Shown: piece after piece, positions 11,018-21,168 of the stretch
How positions within the stretch are numbered: the first letter of the stretch is position 1
Layout of the letters: every line of letters starts with the position of its first letter
Assembly (NCBI RefSeq): GCF_945859705.1
Contig: NC_079135.1
Span: 28,321,679-28,385,678, forward strand
Length of the DNA: 64,000 bases
Source: Episyrphus balteatus
Lineage: Eukaryota; Arthropoda; Insecta; Diptera; Syrphidae
Reading direction: 5' to 3'
The notes under the pieces: model-generated
What the model was told of the DNA's origin: nothing
The model's database searches: none
What the model saw: only the letters and a program-made list of their open reading frames with translations
Program-made: the position numbers and the translations under genes

Positions 11018-12780
11018 TTTTTTACTTTATAATTTCTGTTCTCTTATTATTTACCATTTGACTAAATTCATTTGGACAAAAATACCATACCTTCCTGGGC
11101 TCCCAAGGGTCGTGATTTATGTTTTTTTTTTTTAATTTTTTGAAATTTTTTATTTGCAAAAATTGAAAAAGAGCTAATTTCGAAAAAGATATTCTTAATT
11201 TTATTTACACTTTTGTTAGTTTCTACAAAAAAAAAAATATGTGGGGTAGTTTTCTTTTGTTGCACGAATTTGCAAAACACAAAAAAAATAGAATCAAAAG
11301 AAAACAAGTTATATTATGTATGTAGATGTCAATTGACAAAACTAATATTGCTACTATTTAAATACGAAATAAAAAATAACTTTTTCATCAAATATAAAGC
11401 TTTCTTCTTACATATTCATCAAGAACAAAATTGTTCTAAAAAAATTAGCTTTTAAATTATTTTTCAATAGTCTCCGTTGAAGGCAAAAAAAAATGGTATT
11501 TAATCGGGAGATATGCATGTATGCTGCCTCTGCTCACCATAGAATTTGGCATAGGTACAAGTTTTGTTGTATGCAAAGTTTATTTTGAATTTGAAGACAC
11601 TTCCATTTCAAGTGACCGCATATATCAATCCTCGCAACTTCCGCATATAATATAGTGAGTCTAAAAAAGGGGCATACCTTTTTAACTGTTCAGTTCGCTT
11701 AAACTTTAAGATTAAGTTGAAACTGCTACACTTTTTCTTTCCATATCGTCCTCTATTACTGACTGCTAAAGTTTCGTTTTTGGATTTTATTTCATTTTAG
11801 TTTTGATTTTTATTCCACTATATAGGGTAAAATAAAGTCGTTTTGATGTTTTCTTATAATTTTAGCAATGAATGAGAATTAAAACCGATCAATTTGTACA
11901 AAATTGGTTGATGATTTTATTGAGTCTATTTTTGTTTAGGTTTTGATTAATTGTTTCTTAAAAATCGCAAAGCAACATTATCTATGCATCGATTCAAATA
12001 ACAAACATCTGGCTTAAAAAGACTTCAACAAATGTGATTTTTTTCTCTTTTTTCGACTTTCTGGTAAATGACTAAACCGATTTTTACGAAATTTTCAAAA
12101 CACCAACTGTGGATTTAAAAAAAAATGAAATCTTGTTTTTGAAAAATCGATTTTTTTTTTTGTACAAATCATGATTAAAAAATGTTTGAAAAAAGAAAAT
12201 AAAATTCTTTCTTGTACAAGAAATATGATTATAGGCACTGTGTTTAGGAGTTAAAATTTTAATAATTCTTAAAACATTATAGTAAACAAAGTTTACATTT
12301 CTTATAAAATTAACGATCAAATTAAATTAAAATTATTCTTTTAAAATGATTTCTTTCTATAAGAAGCAATTATTCTAAGGAACTTTTACAAAAAGAGCAA
12401 GTACGTGCGATCCAGACATGCATTAACACATCGTTTTTCTGTTATTTTTACAAAATTTTAAAATAGACGTTTTTTTTTACATGTGAATAAAATTTAGTAC
12501 ATACAGACAATTTTATTATTATTGTTCAAAAAAGTCTTATTTTGCTTAGTTGCTTTTGTTAAGGTCAGTCACCTAAAACAGAAAAAATGCGCCGTATTGA
12601 TTTCTTGGAATATCGTTGGTATAAATACCAAAACAGGTATTAAGTAGAGACAAATTGTCCTTTAGCTTAAGTTCAGCGGCTTAAAAACCATCATTTCCAA
12701 AATTTTGCAATCTATACAAACAAAAATCGAAATTATAGATTCGTACTAAAATAAAAGCTATACATTCATTGATTTCATTA
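11018..12780. other. 3' flank of the UBXN1-like gene; no gene seen
   Basis: AT-rich sequence with long A and T runs. The first AATAAA downstream of the stop codon is at 11368-11373. There are no convincing coding, RNA or bounded mobile features up to the repeat beginning near 12.8 kb. Confidence 0.4.
11368..11373 (+). terminator. Candidate poly(A) signal of the UBXN1-like gene
   Basis: First canonical AATAAA after the stop codon, about 350 bp downstream. Plausible, but in such AT-rich DNA the hexamer is common. Confidence 0.35.
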
Positions 12781-12809
12781 AATAGGATAATGTAGCATTT
12801 TTTGAGATA

Positions 12810-13797
12810 GCAATTTGATATCTGTGTGTTTGCACGAACTTGCTTTATTAAAGTTGTTTAAATTTTTAAAACTTTGTCTATACAAATTTGCAAATTGTAT
12901 ACAAAAAATAAATAATAAATAAAACCACAAAATTCCTTATTTAAAGGAAAATCCAAAGATCTGAAATAAATTTGAGCTAAAAAAAATATTCAATTTGAGT
13001 TCTTTTACTACGATGCATTTGAAAAAAAAAAGAAAATCAAAATCGTTAAAGCCATTAAAAAAAAAACTATTTTCTATAAAAAATTTCTTGAAAAAAAAAT
13101 TAAATAAAGTTCACAATTTTTTGAAAATAATAAATTAATTATACGTAAAAAATTTACGTGCTGGAACTGTATGAGTCTCAATAAAATTAATTAAACGAAA
13201 GACTTCTTATACTCATACAATATTATTATTTATTAATAATTAACGTTTTCGGGAATTACAATTCCCATCGTCAGATTATTTGCAAAATCTAAAATTATTT
13301 TAGAAAGTCTTCTTATACTCATACTAAAATTATTTTAGATTTTGCAAATAATCTGACGATGGGAATTGTAATTCCCGAAAACGTTAATTATTAATAAATA
13401 ATAATATTGTATGAGTATAAGAAGTCTTTTGTTAATTAATTTTAAAATAATAAATGTAAACATTAAAAACAAGAAAAATTAATGGTCTTTCAAAAAGAAA
13501 TCATTTTTTTTTAAATTTTTTTTTCAAAATTTAAACTTTGTTTTACATTTTAACTCTATATGGTTTTTTATAAGAAATTTCGCTGAAATTGAATAAGTCG
13601 TTTAGCATAAACTCAGAAAAAAAAATCGTCAAACGATAGAGACAATTAAAAAAGTTTTTGAGGAAATTAAACATTTTCAAAAACTAGGTAGTTGACGGGT
13701 ACCGTTATTTTTGGTCCTTAAAATTAATTCCATAAAAACCTCTAGAGTCAGAATCTCCAAAAGTTTGATACCATCCATCCGTTTAAGGTGTAACTTA
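12810..13797 (+). repeat. Unclassified AT-rich interspersed repeat, copy 1
   Basis: Matches the long copy at 62270-63225 at both ends: GCACGAACTTGCT..TAAAGTTG..TTAAATTTTTAA near 12831, and ACCGTTATTTTTGGTCC..AATTAATTCCA..CCATCCGTTTA near 13700-13790. It is split by the inverted repeat at 13183-13443. No coding capacity seen; class unknown. Confidence 0.6.
13183..13443. repeat. Near-perfect inverted repeat (two arms of about 120 bp)
   Basis: The left arm (about 13183-13303) and right arm (13324-13443) are complementary with very few mismatches; each contains CGTTTTCGGGAATTACAATT or its complement. The 20-bp loop repeats the arm motif AAGTCTTCTTATACTCATA. It interrupts the repeat at 12810-13797, so it is probably a later foldback or MITE insertion. 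No clear target duplication found. Confidence 0.75.
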
Positions 13798-13798
13798 T

Positions 13799-13910
13799 GG
13801 TGTTTTCGTTTGGTAAAAAAATCAATTTATTTTTTTATCTAAATCTGTCTGTTTCTTGACAGATTTAGATAATAAAATAAATTGATTTTTTTACCGAACG
13901 AAAACACCAT
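13799..13910. repeat. Hairpin of about 50-bp arms
   Basis: GGTGTTTTCGTTTGGTAAAA at the left and its near-complement at the right enclose TCTAAATCTGTC/GACAGATTTAGA with an 8-base loop. It sits directly against the MITE at 13913. Confidence 0.7.
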
Positions 13911-13912
13911 TA

Positions 13913-14074
13913 AGGCTTGGCCACACCGGAGGGTATGCGGTATAGCGGTAACGATATTTGTACTAAAAAAATTCCACACCTGAACGTTGATGTGTCAGTT
14001 TGGAATTTTTTTCATACAAGTACCCTCACCGCTACCCGTACCGCTACCGCATACCCTCCAGTGTGGCCAAGCCT
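13913..14074. mobile_element. TTA-flanked MITE with AGGCTTGGCCACACCGGAGG ends, copy 1
   Basis: The TIR begins AGGCTTGGCCACACCGGAGG and continues GGTATGCGGTA; the right end is its complement with one mismatch. TTA flanks at 13910-13912 and 14075-14077. The interior TTTGTACTAAAAAAATTCCA is itself roughly palindromic. The second copy starts immediately after the shared TTA. Confidence 0.85.
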
Positions 14075-14077
14075 TTA

Positions 14078-14603
14078 AGGCTTGGCCACACCGGAGGGTA
14101 TGTCAGCTATTACATGAAGCCTCAAGAGGCGCGCCTCTTTTCAAAACTAATGAGTGCAAAAGAGAAAGAAGATAAAACAAAAAATTATCCGACCGGAGAG
14201 TCGTGGGCCAAAATTCTGAGACTCTTTTTTGACGTTTCTTTTCCCACTCTTTCTTTTTTCAACATTCCCTTTCATTTCTTTTTGCTTCTTGGTGGAATAC
14301 AACAACAACAATTCTTAAATCAAAAGAGAAATGTCAAATTTGAGTCTTTGACTCAAGAGGCATCGTGTAATAGTACGCGCCTCACAAAATGATTATCAAA
14401 AGAAAATTCGAAAAAATAGTCAAGCCTCTTGAGGCTTCATGTAATAGCTGACTATGCGGTAGAGGTACGGGTAGCGGTAACGATATTTGTATGAAAAAAA
14501 TTCCACATCTGAACGTTGATATGTCAGTTTGGAATTTTTTTCATAAAAGTACCGTTACCTCTACCCGTACCGCTACCGCATACCCTCCGGTGTGGACAAG
14601 CCT
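14078..14603. mobile_element. TTA-flanked MITE, copy 2, interrupted by another element
   Basis: Same ends as the copy at 13913. TTA at 14075-14077 (shared) and 14604-14606. Its left part GAGGGTATG continues into an insertion (14102-14452), after which TATGCGGTAGAGG resumes as in copy 1. Without the insertion it is about 172 bp. Open frames crossing this region are artefacts. Confidence 0.85.
14102..14452. mobile_element. Nested MITE with GTCAGCTATTACATGAAGCC ends
   Basis: The 29-bp TIRs begin GTCAGCTATTACATGAAGCC. TAT is duplicated at 14099-14101 and 14453-14455, and the empty site is shown by copy 1 of the host MITE. 351 bp, no coding capacity. A 3-bp duplication fits Harbinger- or CACTA-type transposition; the ends do not decide which. 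Confidence 0.85.
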
Positions 14604-14775
14604 TTATACAGACAATGTATGTTCAGCGACGCTGTTCTGGACTGTTCCGGACAGAAAAGAACAGCTTTTTGCTGTTTCATTGAGGTTTTTCTGTTCTAAA
14701 CTGTTCTAGTTTCCTGTTCATTGACGCTGCCTAGAATAGTTTAGAACAGGATTTTCTGTTCTTGCTTTTGAGTAA

Positions 14776-15076
14776 GGCCGTGTGTGAATTGCGTTAAATA
14801 GTTAACACCGTGTAAAATTTTTGAAACTATTGAGGTGAACAAAAAAAATTCAGCTGTATGGCTTATTGTTTAATATTTTTTTCTGCCTCTTTTCTGCCAT
14901 GAAATACCTTTTTAATAAAAAAAAACCAAACAAAACCATCTGAAAAAAAATTTAACTCAAATTTAACCAGGTCCCAGAGCCCAATAAATTTTTAACAGCT
15001 GAAAATTTTTTATTCACCTCAATAGTGTCAAAAATTTTACACGGTGTTAACTATTTAACGCAATTCACACACGGCC
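14776..15076. mobile_element. MITE with about 50-bp TIRs starting GGCCGTGTGTGAATTGCG
   Basis: The arms start GGCCGTGTGTGAATTGCGTT and remain complementary through TTAACACCGTGTAAAATTTT into CTATTGAGGTGAA. TAA flanks at 14773-14775 and 15077-15079. The interior is AT-rich. 301 bp. Harbinger-like by duplication, but unrelated in sequence to the GGGCCAATTTTTC family. Confidence 0.85.
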
Positions 15077-15277
15077 TAAGGGCCTGGCTACACAGTGTTG
15101 TGCTCAATCACGTTCCGATTCACATTTTCTAGGAACGTCAAAAAGAGGAAAATATTTCTTTCTTTTTTTTGACAACTGAAGTTTAAATGACTGTTCTAAC
15201 TTGTTCCGACGTTTCTCACGAAACTGTGCTGCCCTGTCCTGTTCTGATCTAGAAAAATCCTCGTTGAACACAATTAC

Positions 15278-15395
15278 ATACAGACTGACAGACAGACATA
15301 CAGCATATTCACTGTCATCGTAATTTCATGTTTGATTGTTATCTCAACTTTTTTTTTTAGAATGCATAACTTGACATAGTACCTTACCTACCTTA
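15278..15395 (+). repeat. Fragment of the GACA-bearing AT-rich repeat
   Basis: ACAGACTGACAGACAGACAT, then CATCGTAAT..TCATG, TTATCTCAACTTTTTTTTT and GAATGCATAACTTGA match in order the end of the copy at 62270-63225. A short 3'-end-only copy, about 300 bp upstream of the glycosyltransferase gene. Confidence 0.6.
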
Positions 15396-15698
15396 ACATA
15401 TTCCAAGTAAATAGTTTTCTACTATGTACATACCTACTTTAGTTTAGACGATTATTTTATAGTCATCGTTTTAAAAAATTTATTATCAATGAAACTGAAA
15501 ATTCTTCAAAGAAATTGCAACTTCTTTAAAAACAAAATACTGAATCGAACATAACTCTGATGAGTAAAAAAGAAAGAAAAAACGAACAAACCTTTTCCTG
15601 TGGTGTGTCAAAAAGAACTGTCACTTTTTTGTTGTAGTGTCTTTCCTCCCCATAAATTATTGAAAAAAAAAAAAAAAAAAAAAAACCGAAAACAAGCC

Positions 15699-16679
15699 AT
15701 GGAGCATATTAAAAACTTTATTCATCAAAAAAAGAATGATAAAAACTTTTGTACAATATCTAAAACATTATCTGGCATTATAATACTCTACTGCCTATGG
15801 CCAGGTCGATTTGCTACACGTTTCGACTACATAAGCAGTGATAACATCTACTCCAAATTAGTACCTGAAACCACTCGAAATATTTCATTACAAAAACTAC
15901 CCGAATGCAATAATGAAGATGTCATCAATCAAAATCAACATATAAATAAAAATGAAATACAAAGTACAAAAATCAATAACAAGTACATCCTCCCGGGAGG
16001 TGAATTCTATCCAAAAGATTGTCGAGCTCGTTTTAGTACTGCAATTATAGTACCTTACCGCCAAAGACAATGGCAACTTAATAAATTCCTTGTTTACATG
16101 CATAACTTTTTGGAAAAACAACAAATTCACTATCGAATATTCTTGGTAGAACAACACGATGATAAGCCTTTCAATCGAGCTAAGTTGTTGAATATTGGCG
16201 CTGAAATTGCTCTAGGCTATGAATTCCCATGTCTAATCTTTCATGATGTTGATATTTTGCCCTCGAATCTTGGCCAATTGTATGCATGTTCGAGTTCTCC
16301 TCGACACATGTGTTCCAATTTAGATATCTTTAGATATAATCTTCCTTATAGGGGACTCTTTGGTGGAGTTGTTAGCATTCGAAGTGTTCAATTCCAACAA
16401 GTGAATGGAATGTCGAATCTATTTAGTGGATGGGGTGGTGAAGATGATGATTTCTATGAACGAATCACTTCGAGAGATATGCATATTGTACGTTTTGATC
16501 CATCGTACAGCGAGTATATTATGATGGTGCATAAGAAGGAGAAACCAAGTGAGGATAGACTGAAATATTTATATTCTGGACCACTTCGTTACTATTCGGA
16601 TGGTTTGAATTCGTTGAATTATAAGAGACTCAAAACAAAAACACAACATCTTTACACTCATGTGTTGGTGGATACTTAA
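15699..16679 (+). CDS. Beta-1,4-N-acetylgalactosaminyltransferase (insect B type likely)
   Basis: A 326-residue, intronless type II Golgi glycosyltransferase of the beta4GalT family (GT7). After a short cytoplasmic tail, a membrane anchor lies at about residues 18-36 (CTISKTLSGIIILYCLWPG), then a stem, then the catalytic domain. Visible motifs are FNRAKLLN (158-165), FHDVD (181-185, metal-binding DVD), PRHM (201-204), FGGVV (221-225), GWGGEDDDF (244-252) and MVHKKE (276-281). The residue before FGG is Leu220, where bovine beta4GalT1 has Tyr289; Ile/Leu there is known to favour UDP-GalNAc, so I infer GalNAc transfer to terminal GlcNAc, making LacdiNAc. FHDVD and WGGEDDD separate it from beta4GalT7. 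Length is close to fly beta4GalNAcTB. The frame is open upstream through a poly-A tract (poly-Lys), but ATG 15699 (context AAGCCATGG) is the sensible start. Confidence 0.9.
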   Translation: MEHIKNFIHQKKNDKNFCTISKTLSGIIILYCLWPGRFATRFDYISSDNIYSKLVPETTRNISLQKLPECNNEDVINQNQHINKNEIQSTKINNKYILPGGEFYPKDCRARFSTAIIVPYRQRQWQLNKFLVYMHNFLEKQQIHYRIFLVEQHDDKPFNRAKLLNIGAEIALGYEFPCLIFHDVDILPSNLGQLYACSSSPRHMCSNLDIFRYNLPYRGLFGGVVSIRSVQFQQVNGMSNLFSGWGGEDDDFYERITSRDMHIVRFDPSYSEYIMMVHKKEKPSEDRLKYLYSGPLRYYSDGLNSLNYKRLKTKTQHLYTHVLVDT

Positions 16680-18329
16680 TTACTTTTATAAGAAAATAAC
16701 ATTTTAATTATTTTATATTATTTTATGGTCCATTAAAAATTACCTAATTTGATATTGTAAAGTTTTGTTTGTACACCCATATTACCTAATTGAAAATGGT
16801 TTCAGGAATTATTTAAAGTATTATATTTCTTTCTAATTATTTATTAAAAAAAATTATATTAAATTCGAATATTTATCTATTTATTTATGAAATAAACGTT
16901 TAATTTTGTCAAATGAAAAGCCATTCAAATAGTTTAGTCATTTTTGGATTGGTTTAAGTTTAGTTTTTTGTCATTTTCTTTAATAAGAAATACGAAGTTC
17001 ATGTTGAACTGTCGATTAAAAAAAAAAACAGCCTTACGCTAAATATCTTCACAAAATTTAGTAGGTACTCGAGAAAAATCTATACCTTATACGACAATTT
17101 TCATGATGCGGTATTTATAACTTTATAAGCAGAGAACTCCTCTTCTAACTGTAATTTTAACAGTATAGTTTTGGCAAAATATGTAAATTGAAGATATTTC
17201 GCGGAAGGTTAACATTTTATAAATTAAAAATAAACTTTCCGGGTTTTACAGCGTTTAGATTTAATTTTGAATCTATAATCCATTTTAAGCCTGTAAAGTT
17301 TATTTTCAAATTATAAAATTGAAGCAAAATAAACTTGGTGGGCAGGACCATCAAATGAGATTTAAATTATAAATTTAAATTCAAGCATTGAATGATTGAG
17401 AAATGTATCTAGTTTTAAATAAGTCATTAAAAATGAATATTGAATAAAAATGATTGTAAGCCAGTGTCATGAGTTTTTTTTTTAAGTAATCGAAGGTTAA
17501 GCATACTTAATAAGTGTTATGGTAAAAGTTTTAGATTTATAGTAGATTGACTTCTTTATGATTTAAATATAATCTTTCGAAGAAAGATCAAACAATTATT
17601 CTTCTTTAAATACTGACCACTGTTATCTTGGTATAGCAACTTCAACAAATATTTAATAAAAATCAACAGCGAAGAAACAAATAAGACGAATAATTTTTAT
17701 TGTTTTCACATTTTAAAAATTCCGTTGACAGCAATAATTGATTCAGGAAAACCCTCCTTGGCTTTGTTTTTTGGTTTTTGTCTTCACTAGTACCCAATTG
17801 ACCGCTCATCAAGATTCAGCATTGCTGCTAGAAAATGAGGCTATATCTCAAGGGGCAAAATATTGCATGGAATTCGATCTATCACACAAGTTCAAATCCG
17901 TTTTCAACGCAAAATTGAAGCAATCTATATAAAGTGTTAAATGCAAAAATGCATTTAACACTTTATGCAAGGATAACACTTCTGCACCATTCATATATAT
18001 AAGACTTAATTACATCAAAAAAATAACAAATTGGTTCCATACAAATCTGCCCATTCTCCTTTCTATTTTACGAATTGAAATTAACTGTTTTAGAAGACTA
18101 GTTAAAGATTAAATCAAAAAACAATATTACCACTTTCAAAGTTTTCTTCAAATGCATTTTTGGAAAACCATTTCCACAACATTTTGACCAATTTTATTAT
18201 TCTCCTCTGTGCTTTGACAAACTTTTTGAACTCAATAAGTTTGAGGACGTTGTATAAACTATACAACAAATGCTGTGGATGGTTGTTAATATCGTACGGT
18301 CAAACTAGCTATAAGTAGATTTTATAATG
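16680..18329. other. 3' flank and spacer; no recognised gene
   Basis: AT-rich. A 64-codon open segment at 17738-17932 (with SQGAKYCMEFDLSHKFKSV) has somewhat coding-like composition but matches nothing I know and lacks context; it could belong to the decayed transposon that follows. Confidence 0.3.
16891..16896 (+). terminator. Candidate poly(A) signal of the glycosyltransferase gene
   Basis: AATAAA about 210 bp after the stop codon. Confidence 0.45.
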
Positions 18330-19250
18330 CAGTGTTTTTCAAGCTATTTGAGTTCGCAACCCCTGTAAAAGGAAAAACATTTTGGCAACCCAACAACACT
18401 ATAATGTGTCAGTAAAAAAAGCTTTATCCACTGAACCCCTTCAAAAGTCGGTCTAGTTACATACGATTTTACTTAGTCACGAAGAAACTTTCTCCCGCTT
18501 TGCACTATTTTCGGTAACCAGGAGGCAGATAAGCTAAGAAGTGTTTCACTTTTTGAAGAATAAGTGAAGACAATGACATTCGTAAAGATTTGATAAGTAA
18601 GATTAGTCCACATTTCAAATTGGAACTAGATGAGTCCACAGATGTTTCAGACTGTGTCCATATTGTGATATTTGTATGTTTTCAAGCTGATGAATACATT
18701 GAAGAAGACATTTTGTTTTGTAAAGCTCTTCCTGCTTACACTAAAGGAAGACTACTTGAGGAGGAGAAGAAAATATTATATCTACAAAATATTAAATCAG
18801 AGGATTCCTCTCGAAAAACTTCGTTTATGTTCAGTGTCTCCACAAGCAAACAATTTTGATTCTTCTACCTGCGTACAAAAAATTCTTGAAGAACTTTCAT
18901 CGGATGAATCGATTTTAATATTATTTGTTAATTCCATTATTTAATTTGGAAACGGAACTTAGTGAGTAAAATTGTGCAGAGATGAAATTTAGATCCTATT
19001 TTGAATAATTCGGTAGCACTTACCGTCTGTAAAAATGAAAGAAAATCTTATACATATATTCAGCTACAGATGGCATGCCTAAAATGGAATTTAAAAAAAA
19101 AAAACACTTGACAATTTCTGGATTAAGAGAAGAGAAGATTATATGGTCGTGAGTATTATGTAAGGCCACATTCTCTTCTATGTTGGGCATCAAAGCTGAG
19201 AAGAGAAACAGGCTTAACATAATAATTGAGGAAATCTCCTTTGAGGGGCT
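18330..19250 (+). pseudogene. Decayed ZBED/hAT-type transposase
   Basis: CAGTGTTTTTCAAGCTATTT at 18330, followed by GCAACCCC, looks like a left hAT-Charlie/Tip100-type end. Downstream, 18590-18800 reads ISPHFKLELDESTDVSDC then EEDILFCKALPAYTKG, the conserved block of ZBED5/FAM200-like hAT proteins (xLDESTD, FCKPL). Near 19160-19215 another frame gives ATFSSMLGIKAEKRNRLN, matching the C-terminal S-x(5)-IK-x(3)-RNRL motif of the dimerisation region. Stops and frameshifts break it throughout, and the middle is much shorter than in intact members. A right inverted repeat was not found. It is a dead transposon, not a host gene. Confidence 0.7.
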
Positions 19251-19259
19251 TTAAAGTTA

Positions 19260-20149
19260 AAATCCTGGTTAGACCACAACTTTTGGATTATGTTTTTGGT
19301 CTACAAAATCATTTCTTTGATCTGTCATTAAGGTAGCATCAATTATTATTTTATTTTGTGTTATGTGCTTTTGTATATTTGTGAGTCAGATTATTTTTCA
19401 ATAAAAACAGCAAACAGTTCAAAGTGAAACACAAAAGATGACTAACCTTAAAACATGAAAAAAATATAACAACAAAAATAAGTAATACATTTTAAAAAAA
19501 TGTCTGTTATCTATTATGTTGTGACAAATTGATTTCTATTAATATTAAACTTATTATTATCTGTGGTTCGTCTCTTGACCTGATCTTTCTAAAATGCGAA
19601 GACTTTATTTGACAGAATTCGAGTTGTGTTTCACAACAAACAAATGAGTATCCTGCATGGTTCTAAAATAGTTGAACAAATGCGAAAATAACACAAAAAG
19701 AAAATATTTAATTATGTGCATAAAAATACTTCTTTATTTTGTTTTTATTTTTTACTTACAATGGTTAATATTATCTCTGTATGTTAGGTATATTTTTTAT
19801 TCATAAATTTTTCACTTAAAACTACGAATTGACAAAAATTCTGAACAAAAATGATTTTCAAAAAAAATTTAAAAAAATCAAAAAAATTTGTTCCTAAGTA
19901 TAAATTATAACAAATCTAACACACAAAATAAAAGATAACAAAATAATCAGATAAATTTGTAAAAAAAAACAATAAATTATAAAAATAAAAAATATAAAAA
20001 ATTGTTTCTAATTATTTTTTTTTTTGCGAAGCTCATGAATTTCTTTCTAAAAAATCTATATTATTTTGTCCTTTCTCACTCATTCGATGTGTGTTTTTGT
20101 GTTATTGAATGTCAATATTCTCTTCACTCTACATCTTCATCCATCCACT
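19260..20149. other. Spacer and 3' flank of the RNase T2 gene
   Basis: Very AT-rich with A and T runs. On the minus strand, AATAAA occurs at 19733-19738, a possible poly(A) signal for the RNase gene about 410 bp past its stop. Nothing else seen. Confidence 0.35.
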
Positions 20150-21168
20150 TTATAGGGTACACCATATCAAAAACTGTATCAATTTATAAACATTTACAAA
20201 TGGAAATTTCCATGAATCCTTTTTTCGACTCTGGTTCTCCACCGGTGGAACCATACTAGGATAAAAGATTGGCTTCGAAACATGACAATTTGTATTAACT
20301 TTTCCCATTGGATAATCAATTGAAACCTGATCGAAACGTACACCATCACAATCAATCAATTGCAATGACTTATCGAAACAAATTCGAATCTCAGCCAAAT
20401 AGCTGATATCCTTTTTATTGTCATACAAACAATGTATGGACGGATTCTTGCCAAGAACTTTAACAACAGCCGTATGTAGACCAATTATTGTATTATTCGA
20501 TCCTGGATAGATGCTAGACTTTTCGAGCACTTCTGACATAAAGAAACCCGAATGCCAATGTAGACCCTGGTTGAAGTACTTTAACTCATCGTCAAGTTGC
20601 TCGATTTGAGCAGCACAAGTTCCATGTTTATCCCATTCGTGCTCCCACAAAGAGTCATATTCTTTGCCAGTTTCAATATTTGGCCAGAATAAATACATTT
20701 GATCAACAATAGGATCCAATTGGTCTACATCGAACTTTGCACTGTTATTGCAAAAGTTTGGACCAAAAGTATCCAATTTGGTTGGCCAAACGCCATGGAT
20801 AGTCCAGACCTCTTTAGTTGTGGGCAAATTGCATTCATGACTCTTATCTTCCTCTTTCCAATGGAAACAGGTTGTTACTGGCCAACTTTGGGTAAAGATC
20901 AAAATATCCCAATCATGTGAAGCGGTTGTATTGACAATGTCTACGTCGTCATCAATGTATTCATCTAATTCGTGTGCTCTGTTAAATGTTAATGATGATA
21001 CCAGGTTAGTGTCATAATGATTCAAACAAAAAAGAGGGGTCTCAATTACACTTACCTAATCAAATCAACTAAAGTGGTGGCGATAAGTAAGGCAAAGACG
21101 AATAATAGAAATTGTTTTTTACCCCGAAATGGAGCGCCAAAGGTAGTATTTGGATATATTTTGATCAT
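20150..21168 (-). CDS. RNase T2 family ribonuclease (RNaseX25-like)
   Basis: Two exons on the minus strand, 21168-21056 and 20978-20150, with a 77-bp intron (GTAAGT..TTAACAG), encode 313 residues. A hydrophobic stretch at residues 20-36 (FLLFVFALLIATTLVDL) is a signal peptide or signal anchor. CAS I is WTIHGVWPT (96-104, catalytic His99); CAS II is HEWDKHGTC (151-159, Glu152 and His156). FTQSWPVTTC (66-75) is the conserved first strand, and the numerous cysteines fit the disulfide pattern. The family cleaves single-stranded RNA through 2',3'-cyclic phosphates in lysosomes or outside the cell. All catalytic residues are present, so it is probably active. Length is near the fly RNaseX25. The start ATG is the one that gives the signal sequence and joins in frame. 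The C-terminal tail (KLIQFLIWCTL) is unusually hydrophobic; an unseen 3' exon is possible but not needed. Confidence 0.92.

Noticed and set aside
14000..14392. 130-codon open frame on +
   Set aside because: It crosses the boundaries of two nested MITEs, so it cannot be an ancestral gene.
15600..15698. Upstream extension of the glycosyltransferase frame through poly-Lys
   Set aside because: The lysines come from a genomic A run of about 25 bases; the ATG at 15699 gives the normal type II layout and family length.
17738..17932. 64-codon open frame on +
   Set aside because: No recognisable domain; possibly part of old transposon debris.
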